Shown here: in pieces, positions 1 through 11,500 of the stretch
How positions within the stretch are numbered: position 1 is the stretch's first letter
Layout: every line of letters begins with the position of its first letter
Assembly: GCA_015680685.1 (NCBI GenBank)
Contig: MNCI01020816.1
Span: 293,111 to 357,110 of the forward strand
DNA: 64,000 nucleotides
From: Gnetum montanum
Taxonomy: Eukaryota > Streptophyta > Gnetopsida > Gnetales > Gnetaceae
Direction of reading: 5' to 3'
Translations under genes and position numbers: made by a program
The notes under the pieces: generated by a model
Seen by the model: the letters and a program-made list of their open reading frames with translations, nothing else
Told to the model about the DNA's origin: nothing
Databases searched by the model: none

Positions 1-22
1 GTTATGTAAAGCATACTTCGGG

Positions 23-697
23 TTACGAGTAGGGGCTCGTCATGATCGTCTCTTTCATGATGCTTGTGATGTCTGCGTTGTTCCCTACTCTCCCTACGTC
101 CTTGCCCTTTCGACTTTCCCGTCGAGGTCTCTCGTTTTGTCTACCTTTATCCTCTCCATTGTGTTCATGATGGGTATGCCCAGATGTGGAAGGAGAGGAT
201 GAGTGATGTGAAGAAGGGGAAGAAGAAGGGGAATGATCACCATGACGATGTTTCTTGCCTTCTCTTCGGCTGCTATGGCCCCGATCATGGTGATGATCTA
301 AGTGCCCATCCTTAGCATAAGTGGTTGTTTCCTCTATGAATAGTTGACGTTCATGGGCATCAGAACCAGGGATATGTATCGTTGATCGTAGGTTCTGATA
401 CCCAACCTCCTCACCATCGTTAGGAGGGGGAACATCATTTGCTAAAGAACCCGTGATAAGGGGTTCCTCATCTCCTGTTTCGCTAAGGACGTGTGGGACC
501 TTGCCCTTCAGAAAAGTATGTTGACTCTCTTGCCTTAAGTCCCTCATATGTTGGGCATCTGTGGGATAATAATCCCTCATATCAAATTCTTCCGCAACGT
601 ATTCAGTAAATAGTTCTTGCATGCCAATCTGTGCCAAGGCACAGAAGAGCATGTTAGAGACTGATCGATCTGGGGGTAACACGATGTTACCTTGCAA
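23..697 (-). CDS. Gag-like ORF of a minus-strand Ty3/gypsy retrotransposon, partial
   Basis: An open frame of about 224 codons, read leftward. The N-terminal half is acidic and polar. The C-terminal half is very rich in His, Ser, Arg and Lys (HHHDRGHSSRR, then a Ser/His run), a composition seen near the gag region of plant gypsy elements. No zinc knuckle is visible. It lies where gag should be for an element whose LTR starts at 1027 and whose primer-binding site is at about 1006-1025, roughly 300 bases upstream. The frame has no ATG at its 5' end (a stop is followed by TTG; the first Met is inside SVSNMLF), so it is probably decayed or truncated. The element continues past the left edge. The gag call rests on position and composition, not on a conserved domain. 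Confidence 0.5.
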   Translation of the reverse strand: MQGNIVLPPDRSVSNMLFCALAQIGMQELFTEYVAEEFDMRDYYPTDAQHMRDLRQESQHTFLKGKVPHVLSETGDEEPLITGSLANDVPPPNDGEEVGYQNLRSTIHIPGSDAHERQLFIEETTTYAKDGHLDHHHDRGHSSRREGKKHRHGDHSPSSSPSSHHSSSPSTSGHTHHEHNGEDKGRQNERPRRESRKGKDVGRVGNNADITSIMKETIMTSPYS

Positions 698-1005
698 ATC
701 TCTCCATCACAGCTACTAGTCTTGATGGAGGATAAAAGTGAAGTCTGGAATATACTCATCGGGATGAGTATAAACTATTTTGTATTGTTTAGGACTTGGC
801 TAATTTTGGTTATGTTTTTTATGTTGCTGATTGTCTCGTGTATGGTCCTTAGGTGGTGAGTTGCTCTTATGAGAAGAAGGCATTTTTATCAGTGTGCTAT
901 TTTACCGTTATATAAATTTTTTTCTTTTGATTAACCTGAAGATTCATTAAGGCTCACAACGATGTGAGTGATATCCCTTATGTTCTATTCGGTGCACAAA
1001 CACTT

Positions 1006-1025
1006 AATCCCCAACAACGGTGCTA
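1006..1025 (-). promoter_or_regulatory. Decayed primer-binding site of the left gypsy element
   Basis: Read on the minus strand just after the LTR end, the sequence is AGCACCGTTGTTGGGGATT. It matches the common Tat/Athila-type primer site TGGCGCCGTTGCCGGGGAT apart from changes that look like C-to-T decay of methylated cytosine on one strand or the other. It orients the element (LTR at right, gag at left) and places it among Ty3/gypsy elements with this primer type. Confidence 0.7.
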
Positions 1026-1026
1026 A

Positions 1027-1305
1027 TGATGAGTGGCGAGGTACCCCTACACTCAACCATATGAAATAAGCGTAGCACGTGCGATCCAGTCGAACTCCGC
1101 AGACTAAATGCCTACACGCCCCATGGAACACTTGGGGTTAATCATTCGTTGTCTTCCCAGACTTACTTGTAGTTGTCATGGTGTATGGTTAAGTAAGTCT
1201 AAGGTATATGATTTTTATGGTCTTTTATGGTTTTATGTCTTCTATGCTAAGAGCGAAGGGCTGAGAAAGCTAACTAACTCTAACTAAGGACTAAGTCTAA
1301 ATTAT
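1027..1305 (-). mobile_element. Partial 5' LTR of the left gypsy element
   Basis: Starts with TGATGAGTGGCGAGGTACCC and is collinear with the first 270 bases of the solo LTR at 3643-4655 (both hold the CCATGGAACACTTGGGG and CTTCCCAGACTTACTTG blocks). Similarity stops near 1305, so the rest of the LTR is missing or replaced. With the primer site and gag-like ORF on its left it is read as the 3' part of a minus-strand 5' LTR. Confidence 0.75.
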
Positions 1306-2263
1306 AGGTTGGAACCTGCTTTGGGGAGGACCCACTAGCGTGACTTTTGCAATTTGTACTTGTTGCATACAACCACATCATTTTATACCCTCTGAGTACT
1401 TCATTGCCAAATCTATTCTTTCCTTTGTCATCATTTTATCAAATGTTCCTCAAAACTAGGTCCTTTTATGTGTCACCTAAACAAACCAGGTCTGACATTA
1501 AACTTTTAGGGCAACTTTCTTGAAAAAATTTCTAACTCTAAAATCATACTAAGAAAAGAATTCAACATTTATTAAAGACAATGAGTAAGGTATGAAATCA
1601 TTGAACTTTTGTCAATAACCTTACTAATAATTGATCTTTGTGTGATTATAGATGGCCCCTAAAAGAAGATAACAAGGAGGACCTTCTTAAGGTGCAACCG
1701 AACGACCAGGTGGAGGCAGAGGCCAAGGACTTCATGCAAAACATGTAGAGTAGGAGGCACAATCACTCAGCATCCATCATGGAACTCCTGTTACTGCATA
1801 ATCTATCCAAGAAAAAGGTGGAGAGGTCAGGGCCCAAGCCTATGAAGAGGAATGACGGCTATTGTGACATAACATGTCAATGCCAATCAAGTGTTCCCGT
1901 AACTACCATGTTCATGGAAAGTGCCGACTCTATCAAACATTGGAACATTAGCATGGACGACTCATAACCCTTGGATAGAAGAGGAGAAATGTCAAGCGCT
2001 TCTTGAACGGTATCAATCTCAGAAGCTTGATTGTGCAGGACAAAGGAGAGGCACCCATAAAGGAGCCACCACTACTGGGAACCCCATGAGTTCCATAAGT
2101 TTTGTCTTTTGTGTTTGTGTCCAAATTTTGTTTAATTCTCCACTGCGACATAAATAAATTCCTAGTCAGTCAATAATCCCATACCTATCCATTGTGTAAT
2201 CAATTGAACTTGTTCCTCACTTTCTTTGACTTGAGGACGAGTTGTTATTCAATCGTGGGGGTA
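1306..2263 (+). mobile_element. Internal 3' part of a plus-strand gypsy-like element, no intact pol
   Basis: About 950 bases between the broken LTR at 1027-1305 and the LTR at 2264. It contains a start-like MAPKRR with stops soon after and several short decayed frames, but no reverse transcriptase, integrase or protease motif. It ends with the phrase TTGAGGACGAGTTGTTATTC followed by a G-run directly before the LTR, a typical 3' internal end of plant gypsy elements. Probably a deleted or non-autonomous copy. Confidence 0.6.
2251..2263 (+). promoter_or_regulatory. Polypurine tract before the 3' LTR
   Basis: The short G-rich stretch CGTGGGGGTA lies immediately before the LTR start TGATGAG, the standard place for plus-strand priming of reverse transcription. 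Confidence 0.65.
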
Positions 2264-3147
2264 TGATGAGTCATGTTTTGTCAGGTCCTATTATCTGACC
2301 CCTATTATTTGAATCCTGATACAAGATACCAAGTCTAATAGGTCCCGATATCGGACCCCTGTTATTGGAGCCGCGATATCACGTACGCGATATCATGGTT
2401 TCCATGTGAGCCTATAAATAAAAGGCGGCACACCTGGTTTTATGATGAGTTTTTAGAGTTTCTTGGAGTTTTAAGTGTTTAGTTTTTAGTAGTTCTTTCT
2501 CTCAACCCTTTCCTCCCAGTGCATGCCCACAGTGTGATGATTGTAATTGTACGACATCCTTATTCGAGTGTGACGTACTTGGACATGCACATGACCGGAA
2601 ATAAAGATCGAGATTACTTCATCGTTGCAGCATTCACTTAGCTTATTTATTTATTTATTTGTTATTTATTGCTTTCCTAGTTAATATCTCTTCATCCTAA
2701 ACTCCTTTTAAACGTGGAATGAGTACAACTTGATCACAAGCATTTAAGTGTGACTAATTGGTAACCCAGTAGCATACCTAGGCCATGCACTTGGTAATAC
2801 TAGTGGTAGTTGTGCACGAGGTCCAAGATGTGTATGGATGATTAAGGAACGGATGCGCATTGCACTTAGGCTAATTAGATTCTCTCTCCCTTTTCCTCTT
2901 AGCTTAATTAAAGATATTTCCCATTGCCTCTAGGAGTAGCACTAGGTTAGAAACCACATCATACACCTCACTTTGGACTAAACCATACGTGACAAAGCTA
3001 ATACTAGTCCAGGTGGCAAGACAACGAATTGCGACCTACGAGTAACTGTCTAGATACCACAACTAGCCCGTTTGCGGAGTTCAATCGAATTGTGCGTGAA
3101 TGCTCGTATTCATATGGTTGAGTGTAGGGGTACCTCACCACTCATCA
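2264..3147 (+). mobile_element. Ty3/gypsy LTR, plus strand, 884 bp
   Basis: Bounded by TGATGAGT and the inverted end ACTCATCA, preceded by a polypurine tract. Its last 90 bases are the reverse complement of the starts of the LTRs at 1027 and 3643, so all three belong to one family. The U3 part has a palindrome built on GATATC at 2374-2394, followed by TATAAATAAA near 2414, a likely LTR TATA box. It marks the 3' end of the element whose internal piece lies at 1306-2263. No matching target duplication was found. Confidence 0.85.
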
Positions 3148-3642
3148 AGCACTAAATCTAAGTCCCTAAACAATGCTTCCATACAATACAATAGGATAGA
3201 TAGTAGTTTGCAAATTTTTTTTCTGACCTTCCAAGCCTAGAGTTCTAAATCCTTGTACTTGTTTTTGACAACATACATAACCTTGAAACCTCTTACTATT
3301 CTTTCTTTGATACATGTTTCCCACGTGTAATTTTTCATATAAATGAGACTAAAATATTTAAAAGAATCTACTATTTACACATTAGTACCTCAAAATGGAA
3401 GTTATAACAAGTGTTTCTTGTAACCCAGTTCATCAATTTAGTTTTATCCACATTCACTTGAAAACCAGATAAATGACAATAATTTTCCAAAATTTGCAAC
3501 ATATTTTGCATACTTTTTGCAACCATGGAGATCAAGGCAGCATCATTTGCATATAAAAGAAGATTCACTATTTGGGATCCAATTTTGATAGCATGACTAG
3601 TTTGTTTGTTGCACAACCATTCCTACATTTTATCAATAAAGA

Positions 3643-4655
3643 TGATGAGTGGCAAGGTACCCCTACACTCAACCATACGAAATGAGCGTAGCACGCGCGA
3701 TCCGGTCGAACTCCGCAGACTAAATGCCTAAACGCCCCATGGAACACTTGGGGTTAATCATTCGTTGTCTTCCCAGACTTACTTGTTGTTGTCACGGTGT
3801 ATGGTTAAGTAAGTTCGAGGTATATGATTTTTTTTGGTCTTTTCTGGTTTTATCTCCTATGCTAAAGGGTGAAGGGTTGAAAAACTAACTAACTCTAACT
3901 AAGGACTTAAGTCTAAATTAACTAGCGTTAGCATCTGTTCCCACTTACCGTACACACCCTGAACTATGCAACTGTGGCTACCAAACACTAATCGTTATTG
4001 GGATCACCACATGTAACGCACGTGCTAGAAGTGGTCATACTGAGGCACCTAATTAGCCTAAGCGTGATGAGCAGCCGATTCCTTGACTAGCCCTACACAT
4101 TCGTAGATGCTCGTAATCAAGTCGTACTCATCCCGTGTTCTAGGAGACAAGGGTGAGAGAATCTAATCGTGATGAGTAGCCGATTCCTTGGTTAGCCGTA
4201 CACATTCGTCAATGCTTGTAACCAAGTCGTACTCATGCCGCGCTAATGCATGTAATAAATGATAGGTAGGAAATAACATGTAATAAACCTATTCCATGTA
4301 CTGCAAGGTTTATCCACAAAGCTCGTCTTTATTGTTGTACACAACTTGCGTTCAGGTACAAAGCTGCTCGAATAAAGATCCGTTCACTTGGGGACTCCTA
4401 CTGCGGGCACATGGAAAATATTCTATCTCTGGAGTGATTAAATTGCCAGAGCTTCACTACTTCTAGCTTAGGATGATAAATGAGGGGAGTGCAGTCTCTT
4501 ATTTATAGATTTGGTGGTGGACCACGATATCACATACGCGATATCGTAGGGGACGACACGATATCGTGTACGCGATATCGCATGGGATGCGATATCGTGA
4601 CGGCCGCGATATCGCGTACGCGATATCGCGGTGCATGCGATAATGCGTCTCATCA
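3643..4655 (-). mobile_element. Solo gypsy LTR (1013 bp) with AAAGA target duplication
   Basis: Bounded by TGATGAGT on the left and CTCATCA on the right, flanked on both sides by AAAGA (3638-3642 and 4656-4660), the 5-bp duplication expected of LTR-element integrase. No internal region is present, so this is a solo LTR formed by LTR-LTR recombination. Read on the minus strand it has GATATC palindromes in U3, then TATAAATAAG near 4500 (TATA box). A direct repeat of about 75 bases (both copies contain AGCCGATTCCTTG) lies at about 4065-4140 and 4162-4237. Confidence 0.93.
4525..4630. repeat. Array of GATATC palindromes in LTR U3
   Basis: CGATATCG-type half-sites recur around short centres such as CGTACG. 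Units are at 4525-4546 and 4559-4580, a half-site at 4590-4597, and a perfect 26-base palindrome at 4605-4630. It lies just upstream of the minus-strand TATA box of the solo LTR. The related LTR at 2264 keeps one unit (2374-2394). Confidence 0.85.
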
Positions 4656-4760
4656 AAAGATACCAAAGAGAGTTGGAGAAATTGAACAATACTGCTTAAC
4701 TCTAATTTTGCTCTTGAATTGAAATGTTTTCTCTGAATTGGTGTTAGTAATTTCAATAAT

Positions 4761-5540
4761 CACTTCCTCGTACAATCATGGAGTTGATGTTTGTATTTAA
4801 TGGCTTAGTTAATTAATTAACACAATTATTTTTGTCAAACATAAAACCAAATTCTTAATAAATCAAATTTGAAAATTCGCTAGTCTAAAAAAACATAAAA
4901 AACATCCAGAACCAAATAATATATATATAAATAAACTAATTTTATTTACCATTGCAAATTTGATGATGGACGGAGCCAGATTGGCTTAAGATATAAATAA
5001 GCTTTGTCCAAGTCTAAACACATGGATTTGCAGCGTAGAACATGGTCCGTTGAGATCAATTTTTGAGTCACAATGTGTGTTCAGACCAATTTTTTTAGGC
5101 AAAACATAAACGCATTACGAAAGTGAAATTGTTTGTGTATCCATTCCTTGCCTTAATTTACTTTCGTGACCCAAAAACAAAGAGCTTGTCGCTAAATATT
5201 AAAAACGTTGGCTCTCATTTGCTGTTGATATTCGAAACCGCTTGTAACGATCGAAAGCATCTTCGCAACTTCGAGCATACGAAAGCTTCCATCAAATTAG
5301 AGCTCTGAGGGGATACACTGATGTCACATTTTGAGGCTTCTGGATCCCATGGTCGTCCTGTTATTACCACAAGAAATCCGATTAGCTGAGTTTTGGTCAG
5401 TATCTGTTAATTCTTGATGTCCTGTTGTTCTTACGCTGCAATTTTACAGATGCAAATTTCATTCGATTTATTTGTGAATATTTACTTTTTTCCCCCCGTA
5501 TAGAAGACCTGGTATTCCAACACGCTTCAATGCTGGAAAT
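4761..5540. other. Upstream region of MIP2, no clear element
   Basis: AT-rich intergenic DNA with an AATTAATTAAT run near 4810. A pyrimidine-rich tract followed by TAG at about 5483-5503 looks like a splice acceptor, so an untranslated first exon and 5'-UTR intron may lie in 5000-5503. I see no convincing TATA box or other gene. Confidence 0.4.
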
Positions 5541-8500
5541 ATGATATGGCATCGTCCACGGATTCCCGCGCGAGGACCTTGTATATTACTTGTTACCATG
5601 CACAGGAATATACGGAAGGAAATTTGCTTGAGGAAAAGGTACACGAATTTTCATAGCCATCAAACAATCATGTAAAATTTACACATAGTTGATAACGTTT
5701 TCGTGCATCTGTACGGGAGCTCTGATATAATCCAGTCCTAATCTGTTGCTCTCCATGTTTGAAGGGAGAGGTTGAATTGGCATGTCCTGGTTGGAAAAGT
5801 ATATTCGATTGGTTTCCTATTAGAGGTGAGTTTCATCTAACCGTTCATCTTCTTTGCATTGCTCAATGCTCAAAGAGCAAAGAAATTGAACAGGTGTTGA
5901 TTGGCCAGAAGATCTTGCCTTTGTTGCAAGTGAAGATCAATTTCCTAATAACTATTTTTTAAAAATGGTTGCTTGTTTCGGAAGTAAGTGATTTAGGAGG
6001 GAAAAAATTGATGGTTGCTACAACCAACGTGAATGAACAAAATTGCACAACCGTAATTCACAGCCATGCATTATTCTAGAGAAAATGATTTTTATACATA
6101 TCTTTTAACAAGTCAACAACGTGCCAATACTGAGCAGCTCTGTTTATTTTAAGCGTTAGAGATATCGGGATGTCTTCACTGTCTGTTTTCTGCATTGAAG
6201 GATGGGCTGTTGGGTTTTGAGTTTTGAGAAAATTTATAATTTGTGTACAACCTCAAGATAAAAATTCTGCACATTGTTTGGATCAAATGACAAATGATCC
6301 ATAATCTTTTCTTTTGTGGTGCCCATGACAGGTTTGAAAACGTTCAGAAGTGGGTTAACTGCTGGTAGACCACTTATTAAATATAAGTGGAGAACGATAA
6401 TTGTTTCCTCAAATGGTGAATATATTGCTATCTTATATGGGAACCAAGTTACTGTTTTGACTAAGAAAGACAATTTTGTTGGAACAGTTCAAAAATTTAC
6501 AGGTATCTTTATTCATTGCATATTGTCATAACCGACATTTCCTTCCTTCTCCTTAAGATTTTTGCAAATATCTAATAGATTTTTCTGACACAACTTTTAA
6601 TAGTCTAAATTGACAAGAATATGCTTTAGTATCTATGTGGATTCCACTTGTTATATCATCAGATCTGTTTACTTTTTGTGCAGAGGAATGTTGGTCGCAA
6701 ATAAACGGAATAGAAATTAAGTGCATTTAAGGCACTGAAAGTTACAAAATAAAAATGAAACACAGTGATAAGAAGTTAATATATTAACTCTAATTGCAAC
6801 AAATAGTTTAATAGGTTTCACTGTCATAATGAGTAAAACAGCTTTGTAATCACAGTTACATTTTTTTAAGCAATGGAAAGTCTCATTTTAACTTCATTGT
6901 CGTAAGATAAATTCCAATATTAGACTTTGTAGTCTTCTTCATTCCTTTTGTTGTGTTTTCTAAGATATGAAATCATTGAATCACATCATCATGTTTATTG
7001 CTATTATGATCTTGCAAACATCATTTTAAAATTTTAGAGAAATATGGGAACTGGAAAATTAGTTAATGTTACTTCTTTGAGAGTGCTTAACATTGAATAA
7101 AGAAGGTTTTTGATAAGGGTACTGAAACAATACTAAAAATTGCAATGTCTCTAATATGTGAACAAGAGATGTTTTTGTTAGAGCATACCTAGCAGCAAAA
7201 TTTACTAATACTAAAAATGTAAACTAAGAACTAAGAAAAAACAAGACAGCAGACAAGAACTTATGTGGTAAATCCTTGAGTTTGAAGGAAAACATCCATG
7301 TGAAAGCATGTTGAATTGATTTATAATTAGGAATTGAGTATACATCCCACAGCTCTCTCTCCCTCCTTTAAATAACTTTCAGCACTCAAATGTCATGGGC
7401 AATCAATCAAGTGAATTAAAGCAGTCACATCCCAGAGTACAATAAAATTAATTTATTGCAACTTTCATTAGCAGAAAATCTGGGGGAGAATAATCAAGGA
7501 AATGATGGAGATTTGGCTTATTATATATAACAATCTCCAGCTTGAAGTCAACTCTGCTTTGCATTCCAATTTTTTTATTATGTCTTTATAAATCCAATTT
7601 TCATTTTGTAAAACTGGTTTGATAAACATTCCAGTTGCATTTTCATCTATTGGGACCTTTAGTTCTAAAATCTTTCCTTCAACCTAGTCTTATGACATGG
7701 TATCTTACATCTTACATCTATATGCTTAGTGCTTGAATGAAATGCAGCATNCTGCTGATTGTTAATCATATAGTTTTTGTTTCAAGGCCATCCTGTTTAA
7801 AAAGCCATTTAACCATGTCATCTCCTTGCAAGCCTTTGCTAGTGCTACATGCTGTGATTTTGTTGAAGATAAGGCAACAACATCTTGCAATTTAGATATC
7901 TAGCTCATGCTCCAAGTCTATAATTGTACCTTATTGTTGACTTTTTGCTTTCAAGATCTCATCCATTATTTACAGTTACATATCCAACAAGTTCTAAATC
8001 AGTTTTTTCAAAACATAAACAATGAGATCTAGTACCTTTTGTTTTTGGATCAAACAGCAAAAAGATAATTCCATTTATATAAGAATAAACAAAACAACAT
8101 ATAAACTACCTTTCACATTTCGCTTCTAGAAATATAATTAACCAAGGTTGTTTAAATTATAATTGCTCTGAAATTTTGCAGCATCCCTCCAAAGATCCAA
8201 AGCAGCAACCCACACAGATATGGGGCTCTGTGGCCTCTATTGAAAAACTTTAAAATTTCATTTTTGCCATACCACAAACCAAGTAAACCATGAGAGTGCT
8301 GTCCACATCTTACCCTCCCATCCACACCTCATAAAATTTTAGAAACTAATGAGCTTCATTACATTACCTACTTGTGGGGTTCTAAGGAATGTATACATTG
8401 CCTTCTTCATTGAGATTGGAATGGTAGTTATGTACCTCTTTTTTTTTCTAGCTATAAAACTTGTGCAATTAGTGGTTCTTGTTGACCATGCTATAATTTG

Positions 8501-11500
8501 TTGTTACATTAACAATTAGTATAACCATCTTCTTTTAGATTCTAGGATTTGTGATTTAGTCATTACAATCAAAGGGGATCTCTCACCTAAAGTTTGGCCA
8601 TAATGCTTCAAATGATAGACTTTAGTTGTATCATCCAAGGAGATGAGGTCTTATTTATCTTTGCAAAGATGATATCTTACAAGATCAAGATCTGCTGCTC
8701 TTTGGAAAGAACACCTTGTAACTTTTTGTATTTGTGCCATATTTAACAAACAGTCCTAATTATGAATGGTTTTGTAATTTGTTTTGGTGCTCAAGCAAGA
8801 TGAATGCATAGCACTGTGAACTAGAAATTCTGAATTTTCACATTTAGAGCATATCTTGTGCACATTTCATTAGATGCCTTTTTGTATTTTTTTTGGAAGG
8901 TTATCCATTATCTGGACTGTTGTGTCTACTGCTTCTCCCCTTAAAATAGACATGTAGCTTGTTGTATATTAGCATTGATTTTACTATATCAAAAGGCATC
9001 ATGTTCATTCTTTCTGCCACATCATTCTATTATGGTGTTCTTGGCACTGTGGTCTCATTTCTAATCCCTTTGTTCTTCATAATTGTTATGAATATGGAGC
9101 TAAATCTTGTAGCTTTATTGTTTGATTTGTCAAAAAAAGTTTTTCATAGTGGATTAACCATTGTTAACTATTACATGAGTCCTTTTAAGATAGTTTTATT
9201 GGGTCCATTTTTCTAGAAGTGATTTCTTTAGAATCTTCTAGATTGTTGAGATCCTTTAGAAAAATAGCTTCTAAATGTTTCTAGATTAGAGTTTGAAACA
9301 TGGCTTTGCCTATTTAAGGGCTGGATCCACTGGTGATTGTAAGTGAACATCTCATTTTGATTAATTGAACAAAATGAGTTGAGCTTCTCCCATAGGTGTT
9401 TCCCTCAGTTCTTGAGGGGTTTGCCAGATGTGAAAGATAATACAATTGGAAATCTTGAAAAATAATAAATGGAATGCAAAACCATAACCATAACCAAAAC
9501 CAAAACTATAGTTCTTTGTGTCTACCTTTCCATTTGTTAAAGCCGTTTTGACCAACGTGCTTAATGATAGTAGATTTGCTTGAAATCAGGGATGTATAGG
9601 ATGTTCCTCAGCTGGAGTTGCTTTGCTCCATCAAAAGGTTTGATCAACATGGTTCTTATTCCTTCAACTGACTGTGAGTTTGTATATTCCATCAGAAGGT
9701 CTTGACTGTTCTTGGTCAATAACATGCATAAGTTTTATTGAGTTGTCATCACTATCATTGGGGTTTGACACTTGCCTAGTTCCTCCATCTTACATGTTTG
9801 ATCTTCCTTCTTGATTTGATCATATGGAGTTACTACACTTTACTGCATAATATCCCTTTTGCCATACCTTTTGCAAATCATGCTCTACTTTTTATTGTTG
9901 TAGCTTTGCATTTCTTTTTGATTCTTATGCTTTTAGCTAATTTGCATTTGCTTTTGTTTACCCTTGTTCTTCTAATCTTGTTGCTTACTACCATTGTTGT
10001 AGTTTGTCTCATCGTACGAGGGACCTGTTTCCATGCTCTCCCAAGTTTGGGTATCATATTGCTTGTTGAGATATATAAGAATATTTGCAAAAGTTTCAAA
10101 GTCCACACCTTTCAGCTTGTAGTTTGCCTATAGCGTGGTGATGGCCTTCTCATGGGCACGAACTACTTGAGCAATTTTGATAAGAAAGGCTTAAGCAACG
10201 CACTGTTGCTTGTAGCCTTTGTCAAGTGTCTCTTTGCTTCCTCAAAGCTCATTAATGACTTCCAAGGCTTTTATCCTTTCCATGTGGAATCTATTCATCT
10301 TATCAAAAGTTAAATAAACTATATCTTGGACCTTTTTGATGAAAGCCCTCTTGAAAATATCCACTCTGTTGTAGGCAATATTATAGTTCTGCACCATTTT
10401 GTGAGGATGTTCATATGTTACTTGAGGAATTGAAGAAAAAAAAAATCGTGTTTACAACTTCTAACTCTTCTACCATGTTTTTGTTGGATCCATTTACAGC
10501 CAATGTTGGTGCATCATGGTTAGCATTTTGAAGGCGTCCTTTGAACATTTGGTTTACTTTGGCTGCTATAATGAGCCGATGTGTCATTTTCTCGATTCAA
10601 CTTTTCTTATAGGACTATTCCCATGTTGGTCTTGAAGTTAACTAACATGGTGTCTGATTTTATGGCCTTTATATGGAAGAGCAAAGTACTTTCAAATGTA
10701 TTGCTGTGTCAGAAGTAAAGAGGAAAAACGAATTTAGTCCTCTCCTACCATTCAGACTTTTGCTTGTAGCACTTCTATTATCATGGATATATCAAATCAA
10801 TTAGAGTCTGCCTTTTTAGGTTTATGGAGTTCATGGACATTGCTGAAAAACCTCCCATTTAGTATAGGAAAAGCAGTGCAAGGTGTAGACTACTTTACTT
10901 GTGCCCTTTCAGGTTTTTAAAACCTACTTAGCTACCAAAAACAATTTTTAACAATATTTGATCCCCTACTTGACCACTCCCTACATTCAGGGTCGGAATT
11001 TCAAATCTGTTCTGCCTATTATGTAGTTTCTATTTAATGGTTTGCATATCCTAAAACTTTGTGGGGGACAGTCACCAAAATTGTAGGCACTTACCAGATT
11101 AAACATTTTACCGCCAGTTTCCTCCACGTAGAACAAATACATCTGGCATATGCAAAGTGATCAACCTGCTTATATATTATAGATATATCTCAATCTACAC
11201 ACACGTATATGGATGTACATGACATTTTATCATATTTATGTTTTCACAAAATATTCAAATGTTCATAGAAACAATTGCATAAAAATTTTAAACGTAAAAT
11301 ATGTGTAAATCAAGCAAATACGTTCATTTGAACGTGTATTTCCAAGCCTGCCTGTATAGCCTTTAATCCTCCTACCTTTGCTTTGTCTTCTGGCTTTCAT
11401 TGAAAGTTGTTCCTCTTGTGTGTTGGGGGAACTCTGGCTTTGTCTCTTGCCCAGCAGTCCCTTGTTGAATAGTGCAAGGGACAGAAAGAAAGTTGAGCAA

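Larger units (their letters stand above)
3371..4760 (-). mobile_element. LINE reverse transcriptase fragment split by a solo LTR
   Basis: Minus-strand RT sequence in two pieces. The right piece (4661 to about 4760) reads toward the motif SPTLFGIF. The left piece (3371-3637) continues with IDKM, a stop, EWL, and later LLLYANDAALIS and HLSGFQVNVDKTKLM. The first is the block before the catalytic site; the second contains the YxDD box with the first Asp changed to Asn (YAND). With the solo LTR and one target copy removed, the two pieces join in frame. The motif set is that of a non-LTR retrotransposon, probably of RTE or related type. The in-frame stop and the YAND change show it is dead. Confidence 0.8.

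Noticed and set aside
4468-4756. Three overlapping short ORFs on both strands
   Set aside because: They come from the GATATC palindromes of the solo LTR, which stay open on both strands; no protein signal.
9798-10133. Hydrophobic plus-strand ORF that looks like membrane segments
   Set aside because: It is the complement of the Lys-rich nucleocapsid-like part of the minus-strand copia element.
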